From: Rhizomucor pusillus
Taxonomy: Eukaryota; Mucoromycota; Mucoromycetes; Mucorales; Lichtheimiaceae
Length of the DNA: 64,000 bases
Direction of reading: 5' to 3'
Assembly (NCBI GenBank): GCA_900175165.2
Contig: FWWN02000587.1
Location: 90,033-154,032 of the forward strand
Shown here: piece after piece, positions 1 to 13,015 of the stretch
Layout: every line of letters starts with the position of its first letter
How positions within the stretch are numbered: position 1 is the first letter of the stretch
Translations under genes and position numbers: made by a program
Notes under the pieces: generated by a model
What the model was told of the DNA's origin: nothing
The model's database searches: none
The model's input: the letters and a program-made list of their open reading frames with translations, nothing else

Positions 1-1990
1 CGCAACCGGGATAAGATCAAGCATTTAAAGTCCATATGCTTTTTGAGACCTACTCGTGAGTCGCTGCGTTACCTGACTGACGAGTTAGGAGATCCAGCAT
101 ACGGCGACTACTACCTGTGTAAGTGGGAAAACGGTTGTATTTTTATTTCTATGCAAGCTCACCAGTTGCCTCGCATAGACTTCAGTAACACGATGCGAAA
201 AGCAGATATAGAGCATTTGGCTGAAATAGACGAGCACGAAGTGGTCCGAGAAGTTCATGTAATTATGCAACCTTGATGAGGATCCACATCGTTCTCATCG
301 TTTGTCCATACTTAGGAATATTTTGGAGATTACCTGGCTATCAACAGCGACCTGTTTTCATTAGGATTGGATTCTTGGGATTTATTTGGCGAAACGGCAG
401 CCAGCTGGAACGCTGAAGCATTTGAACAATCCGTTCGTGGTGTTTCCTCCGTCCTCCTAAGCCTGAAGAAGAAACCACTCATACGCTACGAACGTGCAAG
501 CCCCATGGCAAAGCGATTAGCGCATGAAATTCAGCACAATATCCAACAAGAAGGTCAACTCTTCGATTTTCGTCGACCCGATACCCCGCCTATCCTACTT
601 GTGCTTGACCGTCGCAACGATCCAGTAACTCCGCTGTTAACGCAATGGACATATCAAGCAATGGTCCATGACTTATTGGGCATTCATCATGGACGAGTAG
701 ATATGTCTAATGTGCCTGATATCCGCAACGAGCTCAAGGTGAGCTGAAAGACTCTTGTTATGCTCCTAGGAAAGGAGATAGTTCGAAAGTAACATGCGTG
801 AAATTTGCAGGAAATCGTTTTATCACCTGAGCAAGACCCTTTCTTTAAAAAGTCCATGTATTTGAATCTTGGAGATCTGGGTGCAACAATCAAGCAATAC
901 GTGGACGAATATCAAACGAAAACAAAGTCCAACATGAATATCGAGTCGATTGCAGATATGAAACGATTCGTCGAAGAATACCCAGAGTTCCGCAAACTGT
1001 CAGGAAACGTATCGAAGCACGTTGCATTGGTCAGCGAATTGAGTCGACGCGTATCAGAAGAGCAGCTGCTGCAGATCAGCGAGTTGGAGCAGGACCTTGC
1101 GTGCAACGAGAACCACAACAATGATCTCCGGGTACGGATCACTCTGCATACGATATATGGATCTCACTACTAAGTTCTTGTTCTTTTCGGCCGATAGAGT
1201 ATACAAAAGATGATTGAGAACGACCGTATATCAGAGGACGCCAAAGTTCGACTTGTACTGCTATACGCTCTACGATATGAGAGGATGCCAAACAACCAAA
1301 TCAAGTCGCTCATCGATATGCTGGACAGCGTCGGTGTTAGTGAGAAGAAGAGCGCAGTAAGTTGACTGTATCCTTAAATGGAAGATCCAAGCGTCCAGTC
1401 CATTCAAATTTTGAAATAGCTAATACCGGCCGTTCTACTATACGCTGGCTATCAACAACGACAAGATGACTTGTTTTCGAACCAAACCTTTTTGTCTCGA
1501 GGAAAAAGCGCATTGAAAGGTCTCAAGGGTGTCGAAAACATATACACGCAGCATACACCGTTACTTGCCGAGACGCTGGATCTTCTGATAAAAGCGCGGC
1601 TTAAAGATACAAACTATCCTTTCGTGGATAATCAGTTGCAATCTGGTAGAGAAAGGTAAATGAGACTTGGCCCATGTGTCGTGAAGCACGTTGTATCTAA
1701 TTGGGTATCCAAAGACCGCAAGATATTATAGTATTCATCATCGGCGGTACTACGTTTGAAGAAGCAAGATACATTGCTCAACTGAATGCAACGACTCCGG
1801 GAGTTCGGATCGTGCTTGGTGGCACAGGAATTCATAATTCATCAAGGTAAGTAGTTGCAATTTTCTTTTGTTTCACGTCAATTTATGCTGACGAAAATGG
1901 TACATCCACAGTTTCATGAGACAGCTTGGTCAGATTGGGCAGCGATACATGAACGTTTCATCTTCGGCAGGACGGCGTACAACACGCTGA
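1..1990 (+). CDS. VPS45: Vacuolar protein sorting-associated protein 45 (Sec1/Munc18 family), 5'-partial
   Basis: An SM-family protein that binds Tlg2/Pep12-type syntaxins and promotes SNARE assembly in Golgi-to-endosome traffic. The window opens inside an exon in frame 1, so the N-terminal part is missing. I read seven exons: to 258, 316-738, 811-1131, 1198-1356, 1420-1655, 1715-1846 and 1912-1990, all with GT..AG introns of 57-75 nt. Supporting motifs are [11 protein letters not shown] near the start of exon 2, the SM-family block [20 protein letters not shown], and [14 protein letters not shown] near the end. The C-terminus is a short Ser/Arg-rich tail after GQRYMN. The next gene is convergent. 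Family assignment is firm; Vps45 is preferred over Sly1 or Vps33 because the exon 2-3 sequence tracks Vps45. Confidence 0.93.
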
Positions 1991-2402
1991 TTACAGTCAA
2001 TAAAAGTACACTGTAGCTCGTAATACAAATGATGATTAAATATAGTAATTTTGCAGATACACATGTGTTAAGAGGTCCAAAGCCTGCCAAGATGATTCTG
2101 GGCATGAGCCTTACATACAATAGTTCCAATAAACAAATTAAAGGGAATTTGCTTCGAATAGCCCGACAGACAGTAGTACAACTTATGGACAGAATCATTC
2201 TATACACACTGGGAAAGTTGACGTACTACATACTTTTATGTATTGCTCAAATATGCCAAAATTGAGGAACAGAACCTTCTAGTTATGCGACATCGCTTTT
2301 TAGAATGCGACATCGATTCCATTGAGGGATGAAATCATTTTTTTGGAAGAGTGTATGATACAGTGTAAAGGAGTAAAGGAGTGCTGGACGACGACTCGTG
2401 AT
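1991..2402. other. Convergent intergenic spacer
   Basis: About 410 bp of AT-rich DNA between the VPS45 stop and the eIF6 stop. Because both genes end here it should hold both 3' UTRs. Short ORFs are present but none resembles a protein. Confidence 0.6.
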
Positions 2403-3268
2403 TTAAGAATAAGTATCCACCAAGGTATCTCTGAGTTCATTGACGATGGCCGTAGGCTGTGCGTCCTGGAGTTTGAAGATGCTCTCCATGACACTCAACT
2501 CGGTTGATGTCGTGTCCATGCCGGCGAATGCAGACCAGTCATTTACCACGCAACCAGCGCCGATCACATCGGAACCGCGGTTCACGGTACCAGCTACCAG
2601 AGGAATTTGCAGCAATGCTGATAATTCGTCTTGATCCTGGATTGTTGTTCGGGGGTGCACCAAACCGCCTTGGTTGCTCAGGGCACAGTAAGATCCAACA
2701 AGTACATTGTCTGCAACAGTCTGTCGGAACACTTCGACTTGTAATGTGTCTGCAATAATCTCCTCTGTCTCTCTGTCAATATCGGGATGGCACAATGCGA
2801 CGTAGTCGTTGCAAGCGATAACGTTGCCAAGGGCAGAGAGTCGCTCTTCTACACGCTGCACGGCAACCTTGTCAGGTAACGAGTTTCGAAGATGCTGAAG
2901 CTCTTGATCGGTGGTTGTGCTAGGTACAAGGAGACCGTTCTTGTTACCGGCTGTCAATCGACCCACAATGCGAGTGCCAGCGATCGAAGTGTGAATAACA
3001 GGAATTACATCGCCTAATTCACCTTCAAATACACTTTATCGCTAGATCAGTATACTTGATATCTTTCATAGGTACCTTGCCACTAAGCTACATACCTGTA
3101 AAAGTTCTCGGAGCCACCGAGGGCAACCAAGCAGTATGAATTTGTCAGACGAGAAAAGACACCAATCTCGTTGCTGTTTTCAAATTGGGCACCTGATTAA
3201 TCAAAACGATGAGTCGCACTGCTCTTTACGAATAGTTTGAAAGACCATATATACTTACGGACAGCCAT
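2403..3268 (-). CDS. TIF6: Eukaryotic translation initiation factor 6 (60S anti-association factor)
   Basis: eIF6 binds pre-60S subunits in nucleolus and cytoplasm, supports 60S maturation and blocks premature joining to 40S. Three exons: 3259-3268 (only 10 nt, encoding M-A-V plus one base), 3096-3192 and 2403-3033. The spliced product is 245 aa, the usual length for the family. Recognisable blocks are [78 protein letters not shown] and GVVNDW-like [17 protein letters not shown]. The start is set by the MAVRAQFEN consensus, which needs the tiny first exon. Neighbours are VPS45 (convergent) and DDB1 (tandem, upstream on the same strand). Confidence is high. Confidence 0.96.
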
Positions 3269-3530
3269 TAAAAAGTTGTAGAGCTGGAGAGGAGGAAAGT
3301 TGAGTAGCTTTTATATCTTCCCTCCGCCTGCCCTTATAAACTTTGTTTTTGTCAATTGCCGCAGCAAAAAATTATCTTGCTTTTTATTGGTCGGTGGCTT
3401 TATATGGGTAATGTTGCCTAATGAGTTGTTGCAACAATGATTTTTCTGCAAATGAGGGCCTTTTGATTGGGTTCGGCTGGTATAGACATATAAAGTATTT
3501 AGTGCTGGATCCATCTCCTCGGGTTTCATT

Positions 3531-6500
3531 TCACCGTAGCCTGGAGAAACTCTCAATCAAATCCTGTAACTGCGCCACAGTACATTCCAAGCTTTTGCCT
3601 CCGTTATCGCCTTGTACAACCATTTGCTTCTCAGTTGGGCGAAGTCGCAGGAACGACTCGACCAGGTCACCATCGACGAAGTTTTGCGCAGCACCTGTCT
3701 CCGTATCGCATTTGACCATTCGCCAACTCCTGTGACTTAGGTTGCCGATATTGGGTAGTATCCGAAGCAAATTAGTCTCGACGTTTTTCAGCAGTTCAAA
3801 GTGGTCTTCTGATATGCTTGCAATTGCTCCTATGCTTCCATTGGCCGTGGCGAAAATATACGGTGAATTCTGGGTGACTCTGTGCTCGGATATATCCGAT
3901 GCCAATGATCCTGTTGCATTATTGTGAGCTAGCTATCAAATATGCAAGGAGAAAAAAAATCTAACCTTCACATAAGATATTGATAAGATCGCCGATATAG
4001 AACCCTCCAGCCAGCTCAAGCTGGCTCACACGGTCGGTTGAGGCATCTTCAACGTTGCGTTTGAATGTTAAGATATTATATGATGATTCTGCACCGAGAT
4101 ATATGTCATCTTGCACGATTCCAGTCGCAGTCATCCAGAAAGGATGGAAATCCGCAGCAAGTTGTGTCAGATCAGGTTCACCCTCGTCGGTGATAGTAAG
4201 CTGATATACGCTAGTTGATCGTATCATGTCGCCTACAAACAGGTATTCGCCTTTGGTGTGCATGCACAACGCCATCAGTTGATTAAGCGACTTGCGGACC
4301 AGCCCAAGTCTTTGTCCTTCTTCTTCCTCCAATTTGAGGGAATCTAAAAGGTATATCTGCGGACCCGTCAATGACTCGGCACGTTCGTTATTTGCGTTTC
4401 CAACTTACTGTGCCGTTTACGCTTAATACTGCAAAATTACCGATAGGATTGATACTGTACACTACGCCAGGCACTTTGACGGCATCAACGTACTTATATG
4501 TGCGATTTGGTTGTACTTGATATGCAATAACCCGTCCTTCCAGCTGCTTCGGCTCTCGCTCGTTCATAATGACTGTTCCCAAAAGCAGTAGCTCTTGACC
4601 GCCTATCGTAGCACTTGTCATACTTTCAATAACTTCTGACTCTAATAACTCCTTGGCACTCATAACTAAACCCGTTTGTAAGGACAAATTGCCTTCGTTT
4701 CTTTTGGCCCTTTACTTGCCTTGAAAAGTGTGTGCATCGAAAATGCGCAGCCATCCCTGGACGTGCTCAAATCCACTATCAGGGTCTCGTCTCGACTTTG
4801 AGGTAGCAACTGCAAAAGTATGCGAGCCTTCGTGATATAAGATTTTGCGTCCCATCTCTCCGTTTAGAGAATATTTCGTAAAATGAAGCTTTTGTCTGTA
4901 ATCGACTACGCCAACACGTATAGAGTCGTCAGTGCTTACAATGATATTATCTTGGAAGGATCTGCTGCGGTACATTATGCATGATGTTACGTTCTAGATA
5001 AATGAAAAAGTTCATTGTAGGAAATTGAAATCGAGATTTTTAGACATTGTAGCATACCTCCATATTTACTGCAGAGTAGATCAAATTCCCTCGCGTGCTT
5101 CGTATAATTGCCGGGTTATCTGATGCTATGAATACAGAAGTTGTGCCGTTAAAATTGAAGGTATGTAACGATGGAGTATGTGTCCCAGCTGTGAAATGCC
5201 TTGGTTTCAAGAACTTGTCATCTTCTATTTGGTATGCGATAACGTGACCATCGCCTACAAATTTGCTGGTAAATGACAAGTTTTAAGTAAATGCCACATA
5301 GATGCTTACCTAGTGCATAAAAGACATAATCATATCTCTCCAGAGTGACCAACATGACCGAGCGTGGAATAACGTCAGATGGCAATCTGTCACTATATAG
5401 AACATTCATTCTGGGAAGCTGCAGGTATTGTATATTGTCGCCACCCCAGAGACCAACTGCAATCCTTGTAGCAGCTATTTGCGATGGATCCTCCACTGGT
5501 ACGAAATCAGCGCAAGCAACTTGATCGCTGAAGAGAGTTTCGCTAAATCGGCGGTATTATCGTGCTCGTTAGTACACGGATTTATCCAATCAAAAATGTC
5601 ATGCTTCTATACCTGATATGTTCGAAACCATCAGAAGAGGCTAGAAGATAGGCACATATACCATCGCCGTAGGATACAAAACACTGAAGACCACAGACAG
5701 CAGCAACAGTGATCAATTCTCCTCCGCGCGGTCTCCAAGTCAACGCAGTTGATGCATCTTCTAGGTGTATGAGATGGGCGCCGGTCGCAGTTACTTGCAC
5801 CAGCATATTATTTACAGAAACACCCAGAGCAAGCGTCCTTTCATCCATTTTAAGACCATGGAAATGGTCCACTTCCTCCATACCCTCTTCTTCGTTCCCT
5901 GGGGATTGCATGCAAAATACACGTGTCTCGTAATCGGTTGTGGCCACAAGCGTATCATGGAATCTCCTAGATAAAACAATTTTGAATATCGGCCTTGGCA
6001 TTATTGGAAAAAATTCCTTACGAATTATTTATGCACGATAAAGCCCAGGTTTTCAGCACACCTTTGATAGGCAGAGAGGTGTATTCAGAGAAGCCGACGC
6101 CATTCTGGACAAGACGCAAGGAACCATCGTTATCAACACCAGAGCAACACACCATTTTTTGCTACAAGTATCTGGTGAGTAAATATTCTTGATTTCCAGG
6201 GCATTTAACTTACTCTGCCTTGGTTATCTAAATCAAAAAAGCAAAAGTCTGTGATGGGAGCCAAGCTTGACATGGAGTCCAAGACAGTGACACCTGGCGA
6301 TTCGTTCTCCAGCTTCACAAATAACGAATCTCCCGTGGCTGATCCGACGAAAAGCTTTTGCTGACCAAATGGGACGAGACCGGTTGGTGCAGATATCTGA
6401 TTTCAAAACAATAATTACAATCGTATTCTCCTGGTCACCGGCGTCATCTTATAGTTACCTCACCGACAGGATCCAAGCGCAGATCTGTTACTTTCGGTCC

Positions 6501-7635
6501 AGTTTTTGCCAGCGTCAGGACTTGCAAAGTTCCTGATTGATCCCCTATCAAGTATCGTAGTGTCAAACCCGGTAGCTGACAGCAGCTGCAAGAAAAAACG
6601 ACTACAGTAAGTCTAATATACAGAATCATAGCTTGTTTCGGACAATACTTGCGCAGTAATCTGTGACGATCGCATACTAACTCCCAAAGTTGAACCCTTG
6701 AGATCAAAGTAAGTGATCATGAATTCCCCAATAACCAAAAGTCCTCCAACTGATGCGTCAACCGGGACAAGCATATGGTCACTCGGCTGAGCATTTGCTT
6801 TGAAAAGTTCAGGTGGGCTGGTTATCATCGCGCCGGGGCGCTGCATCCGGTAGAGCTTGACTTTTTTTCGTTCTTGATGATCTTGGTACAGAATAGCCAC
6901 GGTAGGTCGTCCTACTCCAGAGATAGGTACCATGGATATAATCGCCAGCTCGTCGATTCTTACAATGACGGTTGAATAGGAATTCTGTTGCTGCAACCCA
7001 TATCTTCACTTACTTTGCTGAAAACGTACCGGGAAGCGTTTTGGAGCTTCCATTGTCATGTGCAGTGGTTTTATAGTTGCTCTTTCGTGTTGGAACTGCA
7101 TGGAGATATCCGCTGTAAAGATTCACGATGCATAATTCATGCTCCTTCAAGACTGCCATTTTCGGTTGATCTACAACGCGTGCAGCTTCGAGCTTTAGAC
7201 TGTCTGAACTTTCTGTGACGACAGACTGGGTGTTGGGGTTGTAGCTCAAGATGCAATAGCTGAGATCATTGGTTAAAACGAAGAGCGAATCGAGCGGTTG
7301 ATCCTGTATGTCACTTTGGAGTGAGTTTGCAAATATAGAGTATCCAACCATAGGTTCGATGTATCATACAGGTAGTCGACAGATTTCTATAGACTCAATA
7401 AGAGTATATAAATCGAACTCCAGCTGCAACGATAAGCTGTCGCCGTCAACTCGGTATACTTCAATGTAGTTGCGTTTCCTGTAACATTGATCTATCAGGA
7501 TCTTGTAAGGCTAGGCGGTGCGCGTACTTACACGACGATCAGATCCACATCGTCCGATCTCGTAAAGTTTCCTTTCAATGAAAAACGCACAGCTGTTGGC
7601 TTCTGCGCAGTGGCCACATAATTATATACACTCAT
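3531..7635 (-). CDS. DDB1: DNA damage-binding protein 1 (CUL4 adaptor, CPSF-A/DDB1 family)
   Basis: DDB1 is the three-beta-propeller adaptor that links DCAF substrate receptors to CUL4 ubiquitin ligase; it acts in DNA repair, replication licensing and chromatin regulation. The start chosen is the ATG of MSVYNYVATAQKPTAV, which matches the canonical DDB1 N-terminus; an upstream in-frame ATG exists but adds unrelated sequence. Many exons follow, in order with the known protein: the first propeller (PTVFENY-like text is absent, but ELALWG-free repeats such as YSIFANSLQSDIQDQPLDSL are present), a middle propeller (VAVGLWGGDNIQYL, LPSDVIPRSVMLVTLERYDY), then LFVGDMIRS, FHPFWMTATGI, YLGAESSYNI. The C-terminal helical domain has GSIGAIASIS and FVDGDLVESFLRL. 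I read about ten exons but did not fix every splice site. Budding yeast lacks a close DDB1, so this is a typical filamentous/early fungal gene. Confidence 0.94.
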
Positions 7636-7887
7636 GGCGTCGCCTTGCACGGCGTCGAAAGTTTTCTTCACTGAGCGTGCATGCCGCTTTCTATGCAATT
7701 TGTTGATGGTTAAACTCCGCAAAAAGGCAACGCGACCAGGCCACAGTAACTTACATTAGTCGTAATGATCATGGTTTCATCCAAGGCAGTAGCAGCACTG
7801 TATTTACAATTTTGCACAGCCATTTTTACAGAAAACTCGAACTTCTCATTTACATATTGCTTCTACTTCCCTCTATTGTTCTTTTTA

Positions 7888-10037
7888 TTATTTCTTTGCT
7901 ATTTCTGGAACAACTTTATAAGGGTTCATGATGCCATTTGGATCAAACATGTCCTTTATAGCACGCATTAAACGAAGCTGCACATCACTTTTACAACGCG
8001 TCATGTAGTCAACCTTGGAGACACCAACACCATGCTCTGCAGTAATTGATCCTTTGTATTTGACTACAAGCATTGTTGTTCAGTCGTATATTCTGGTATT
8101 CAAGCTTGTTAGCAAACTTACTAGCCCAATTATATACAAATTCATCCATGTCATCTTGACCATCGTGATCAAAACCATGCAGATTGGCCATTATATGCAA
8201 GTTCTATGCAAAACGGTGAATATCTACCTTGATTCTCCAGCACTTTTTAGGTGGTACGTACACCATCTCCAACATGTCCAAATCCCAAGACGTTGTAATA
8301 CATCTTGTCGTAACCCAACAGACCTCGTTCGCCGAAATGCCTTTTAGCATCTTCTACCATTTTGTAGAGCAAAGGTACTTCCATAGCGACGTCGTATGTC
8401 ATGGCAGTGCCAGAGTTGGTAATAGCTTCCGGGATTTTTTCACGCCATGCCCATAAAGCTCGCGACTTGTTTCGTGTTAGTCACAAAGTAATATTTGATA
8501 TTGCTTGATATCCGCCTAACCTGTTTCTCGTCTTGAGCCATCACACCATCGTGAGCGACGTTTTGTTCAAGCAAGCGAGCAAGATACGCGTCTATTTTCT
8601 TATGGGTATATGTAAATATTGGATTTTAACAGTGATCATCAACCATCTTCGACTCACTTCTTGATCGTGATCAGAGCGACTTCCTTGAGTTTCTAACAAG
8701 GCGTAAAAATCTGACTTTGCCTCAATCGGATATGCTACATCAGGCATCATCACAGACTGCACGACGCCGACGGAATCATGGTCCCAAAATTCAAATGCTA
8801 ACCAACATTTTCGCTGTTAAGAGTTTTCATCGCGTTGATTGTCTTGCAAGTTTAATCATTACCAGATAGAATTTCAGATAGGTCTTCCTTAGCCATAATA
8901 AAGGCTCTCTGAACGTCTTCAAATGAATCCAGCGCCAGCATTGCGACGTTTACTGACTATTGCGACCAATTACTTAGCATTACTTGTTGCATTAATTCTG
9001 TATCACATGTGAGTGATTACCTTTGCTTTCCTGGGTGTCTGCAACGACACGCCAGTAACTAGACCTAGAGTTCCCTCGGCTCCGATAAACAGCTGCTTCA
9101 GATCGTAGCCAGTGTTGTCTTTTCGCAAAGTGGACAGATTATCCAACACAGTTCCGTCAGGAAGGACCTAAGAAACACAAGATGGGCATGGCAAGCTTTC
9201 TCTTATTACAAATTTGAATAGGGTTTACCACTTCAAGACCAAGTACGCTGCCGTGAAGGTTTCCGAACCGCATCAATCTCAGTCCACCAGCGTTTGTGCT
9301 AACGTTGCCACCGAGCTGACATGAACCTTTGGCTCCCAAATCCAAAGGGACGGTGTATCCCAATGGAGCAAGATAATTGTCTAGTGCTTCAAGCACGACT
9401 CCAGCGTCAACGACCGCAACGCCCGATACTTCATCAAACGAGCGAATCTTATTCATCTTGGATGTATTGACTACAATCTCGTCGAAAACTGGGCATTGAC
9501 CACCACTGACACCTGTGTTGCCACCTTGAGGAACAACAGCCAATCGTTGCTCATTGCAATATTTCAAGATGGCTGACACTTGTTCGGTTTCGGTGGGAAA
9601 CAAGCATAGTCTGTGACCTGCATGTAAGACGCATGTATATATCATTTCGTTTAAAAGGCAATGCTTACGTAGATGCGCCTCGATGAAGGTTGAAGAAATC
9701 GACATTGTATTGCGTCAAATTTGATGTTGCCGGATCCTCGCTGGGGTCATATATCACATTTCGTGCAGATAAAACGGATTGGAAATACTCTACATCCCGT
9801 GCTTCGAGCTGTATCACTTTCAGCTTTAGCAGCATAAACTAATAGGCGTGATAAGCTAAACTCTACCTTCTTGAAATTGTCATTCCGTTTCAGGAACGAG
9901 TGCTTTGTGCTGGTCAAAGGCGTCAACGTCTTTGATATGGTACTCTGCCAGCATCTTCTGGAGCCAATTGTACCGACATTACGCGATCCAGTTCTCCAGT
10001 GCAGGATGGCCTGCGTCCGTATGCTTCGTGAGTACAT
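7888..10037 (-). CDS. Mitochondrial FAD-linked D-2-hydroxyglutarate / D-lactate dehydrogenase
   Basis: A VAO/PCMH-type flavoprotein that oxidises D-2-hydroxyglutarate or D-lactate and passes electrons to the respiratory chain or to pyruvate. The first exon encodes a basic, Arg/Ser/Thr-rich leader without acidic residues near its start ([20 protein letters not shown]), a likely mitochondrial presequence. The FAD-binding domain shows [20 protein letters not shown], a phosphate-binding glycine loop, then [19 protein letters not shown] and [11 protein letters not shown]. The C-terminal domain ends with [14 protein letters not shown] and [13 protein letters not shown], both family hallmarks. About nine exons. 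The exon carrying the GASTLCLFP junction needs an acceptor just inside a longer open frame. It is closest in pattern to D2HGDH and yeast Dld2/Dld3, but substrate preference cannot be settled from sequence alone. Confidence 0.9.
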
Positions 10038-10642
10038 TTGTGTGGGAAAGCCAAGCGTGCTGCCCTCAAGATCTGCATCAATGCATCAGTTGTATCACGT
10101 ATCTACAAACATGCATCTCCGCTGTAACGAATATACACATATAGCAGAGTAGAAAGTCTAGTGCCAAATAACATGATGGTTATTTTCTGTTCTTGACCGA
10201 TTACTTTCAGCCAAGGTGAAGCAATGTAGAAGATTTCGGGATGGTTGCCTAGAGAAGGAAAGAACTGAAGTGGTTTTTTCCCAAGCGCTATGGTATTTAC
10301 CACCTATGTGCCATATATTATTTCAAGTTGAAGATAAGTATAATTTGACCGATAAATGACTCGGATATTCTGTGGTAAACCCTCGTCTAATTCGCTAAAT
10401 CAACGCCATTGATATGAAGAACGTAAATTGCAGACTTGAAGCATCACGGCTGTCATTGCAACACGTTTCCCTGCTTGGATTGATGATGCTGACGTGAAGT
10501 TCTGTTGGTATCCTTTTAGTCAAATTGAATTACATATTTCTGCACTTTTTATTCTTCATTTGAATGTTGCATGGAGAAGAAAAGAGAGTCTGTCGGTTTT
10601 TGGACGAATTGATGGACATTGCGTGTTCGAGCACCATTTATT
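10038..10642. other. Intergenic region between two minus-strand genes
   Basis: About 600 bp, holding the promoter of the upstream-reading dehydrogenase gene and the 3' flank of the Rho GTPase gene. I see no credible additional gene. Confidence 0.55.
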
Positions 10643-11539
10643 TTACAAAATTGCGCACTTGCTATGGCCCCTTTGGGGTTTCTTCTGCATCAAAGCAGCG
10701 CGAGTTGCATGCTCAAATACCTCACGAACACCATCGCCATCCTTTGCTGAGCATTCCAAGTACTTGTATGCACCGATCTTCTGGGCTACTGCCATACCCT
10801 ATTTCACACCTTTGAGCAATCACACTCTTGGCATCTCTGCTGCGTAACGAACCTCTTCGTAGGATACTGGTCGCTGAGAAGTCTTTCTCAATTCTTCGAT
10901 GGTACGGGGATCATTTCGCAAATCTTTCTTGCATGCGACAAGAAGGATCGGCAAATCATGGCAAAAATGCATTACTTCGGAAATCCACTACAACACAATG
11001 TTTAGGACAGTTCACCTGCAGACAATTCTAAGGCTTACCTTCTCTTGAACGTTATCAAGAGAGTCAGGAGAATCGACAGCAAAGCAAATAAGGATCACAT
11101 GAGAATCTGGGTAGGACAGGGGACGAAGACGGTCGTAATCTTCTTGGCCTGCGAGACGACTAAAGTTAGAGCAATGCGATGTGATGGGTCTGTGATAACG
11201 CTAACCTGCGGTATCCCACAGAGCAAGTTCAACGCGCTTTCCGTCTACATCAACGTCGGCTACGTAGTTTTCAAAGACAGTGGGAACGTACAGCTAGCGA
11301 AATAGTAACATGTCATGTATTAGCTTTTCGGTTGCAGCGAATTAAAATGCATTGCAGCTGGAACTCCGACCGCTTTACGCAATAAGGCTTCCATTTCCAC
11401 CAGCTCCTTTCCATTACACAGCCGTAGCCAGATCATTTACCTCGGGGAAAGTGCCTCGCGAGAACACAATCAACAAGCAAGTCTTGCCACATGCACCGTC
11501 ACCAACAATAACAAGCTTTCTTCTTAACTCGGCTGACAT
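10643..11539 (-). CDS. Rho-family small GTPase (Rho1-type)
   Basis: A membrane-anchored GTPase that switches cell-wall synthesis, actin organisation and polarised growth. Five exons (11441-11539, 11206-11293, 11039-11148, 10853-10987, 10643-10798) splice to 195 aa. The P-loop GDGACGKT is at residues 13-20, switch I contains [13 protein letters not shown], switch [19 protein letters not shown], the base-specific motif is CKKDLR (cysteine in place of the common N of NKxD, as in many Rho proteins' VACKKDL form), and [15 protein letters not shown] is present. The Rho insert region follows the KKDLR motif. The protein ends CAIL, a CAAX box whose final Leu predicts geranylgeranylation. A likely 5' UTR intron acceptor (ttttgcag) lies 10 nt before the ATG. 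A DH-PH exchange factor lies at 51.9-53.8 kb. Rho1 is favoured over Rho2-4 by overall similarity, not proven. Confidence 0.95.
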
Positions 11540-13015
11540 CTTTTGGTACCTGCAAAATACAAACGCTTAGTAACCTAGCAACTATTGCACGAGAACGCGC
11601 ACACGCACTACCTTCATGGGTAAAATTACAATAGAGGGTTTCGTAGAATGTGGTTAGCATGCTTTTGTGCTCAGCACCCCTGTTGGCGCAGTCGTCATAT
11701 CATTCCGAATTGCCAAATGCAACTCGTCATCTGCGCTTCCCAATCACACAGAAATGACTTACTATTACGTTGGAGGCGGGAATCAGGAGCGAGTCTAACG
11801 AGGTGCTCAGGTATAGCCGTGAACACAGAGAGAGAGGAAGTTGGGGAGGAAGAAAGTGCAGGTAGCCTTGGAGTCGGAAGCCAAAAAGATTGGAGCAATC
11901 CGCAAGCCCGATGCGGGCGCGCCGCACTCGAATTTTTTATGGCGGATCACGCCAATGATTGCATATCTTGGGTCGCAGTCTCCAGATTGATAAATACACA
12001 AAATCTATGTTAGCCTGTAACACTTATCTCTATATCATCAATAGTTTACTTCTGTTAATTGATTTCCTATTTATGACACAAGTAGCTAGTTTCCTTCTCT
12101 TGGCCCATCCAAATTACCATGCCTAATGATGCAAAAAAGATCTTGGATATTTCCAGTGCACCTGCTGAAGGTGTCTCGCGCTCTGTAAAAGCTGCAAAAG
12201 GCTTTGGAGAGCAACACTCGCGAAACAACATATCCTCATAATTGCATTATGTACCAACGAAATAAACAAAACAACATCCGAGTTCTCTATCGATGGTATC
12301 ACTACGTCTATGACCATTATAATCCTGCTACAGCGTTCCAATGTCTAAATCTCGAGATTTTGACTCCACCGTGATGAAGAAATCCAAGCAAAGCAAGAAG
12401 AGAACTCTGAATATTATTAGACATATATTTGACACATTCATAATTCCTGATATACTCATTCGAGAAGTACTCCAATCAAGGGTGAGTGTACAGTTTCCAC
12501 AAAAATTATGCGATTCTGGATCACGTGAATTGCTTGCAAATCAATTATACAGTTTATCAGATCACACAGCACGTACATGCCTTCGAATTCATAAATATAT
12601 AGTGCAAGTTCACCTAATCAATATTCCTTTTGTATAATATGCCTAAAACTCTCACTTGTTTGCTGTACAGCATTTGAACCAAAAGTACGAGCTTTGATAA
12701 AAGCAGCATATAGACGTTACTTATCGATTTTTCACATTGTTGTCACGTAGATACAAATGCACTTTCTCATACATATCTCTTCATCGTGATATTCCATCTG
12801 AGCATACCAATATATCGTATACAACTCGCATTTAATCTTGGGCTCTATTAGTTTACAGTCGACATGGAAAAGAGCTTACAACAAGTCAGCTTGAACTAGA
12901 GCGCAGGATGCCAGAACTGGATAAGCCGAGAAATCGGTCCCTGAGTTGAAAATCAAATTTAGGCACGAAAACCCGCGTCGCGTCCGTCCGCCTCTTCACA
13001 GCACGCGACTCAATC
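11540..13015. other. Divergent intergenic region (Rho GTPase / CTF18)
   Basis: About 1.5 kb between two divergently transcribed genes. A 98-codon plus-strand ORF (12341-12637) begins with a lysine/serine-rich stretch, but it has AT-biased composition and no recognisable domain, so I do not call it a gene. No RNA gene is seen. Confidence 0.5.

Noticed and set aside
9610..9705. Continuous frame before the FAD domain of the dehydrogenase as a start exon
   Set aside because: The frame [12 protein letters not shown] is the wrong reading of an exon plus intron; the spliced join GAST-LCLFP restores the family pattern.
12341..12637. 98-codon plus-strand ORF
   Set aside because: No domain, no clear promoter, AT-biased composition. 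Cannot be excluded, but not supported.
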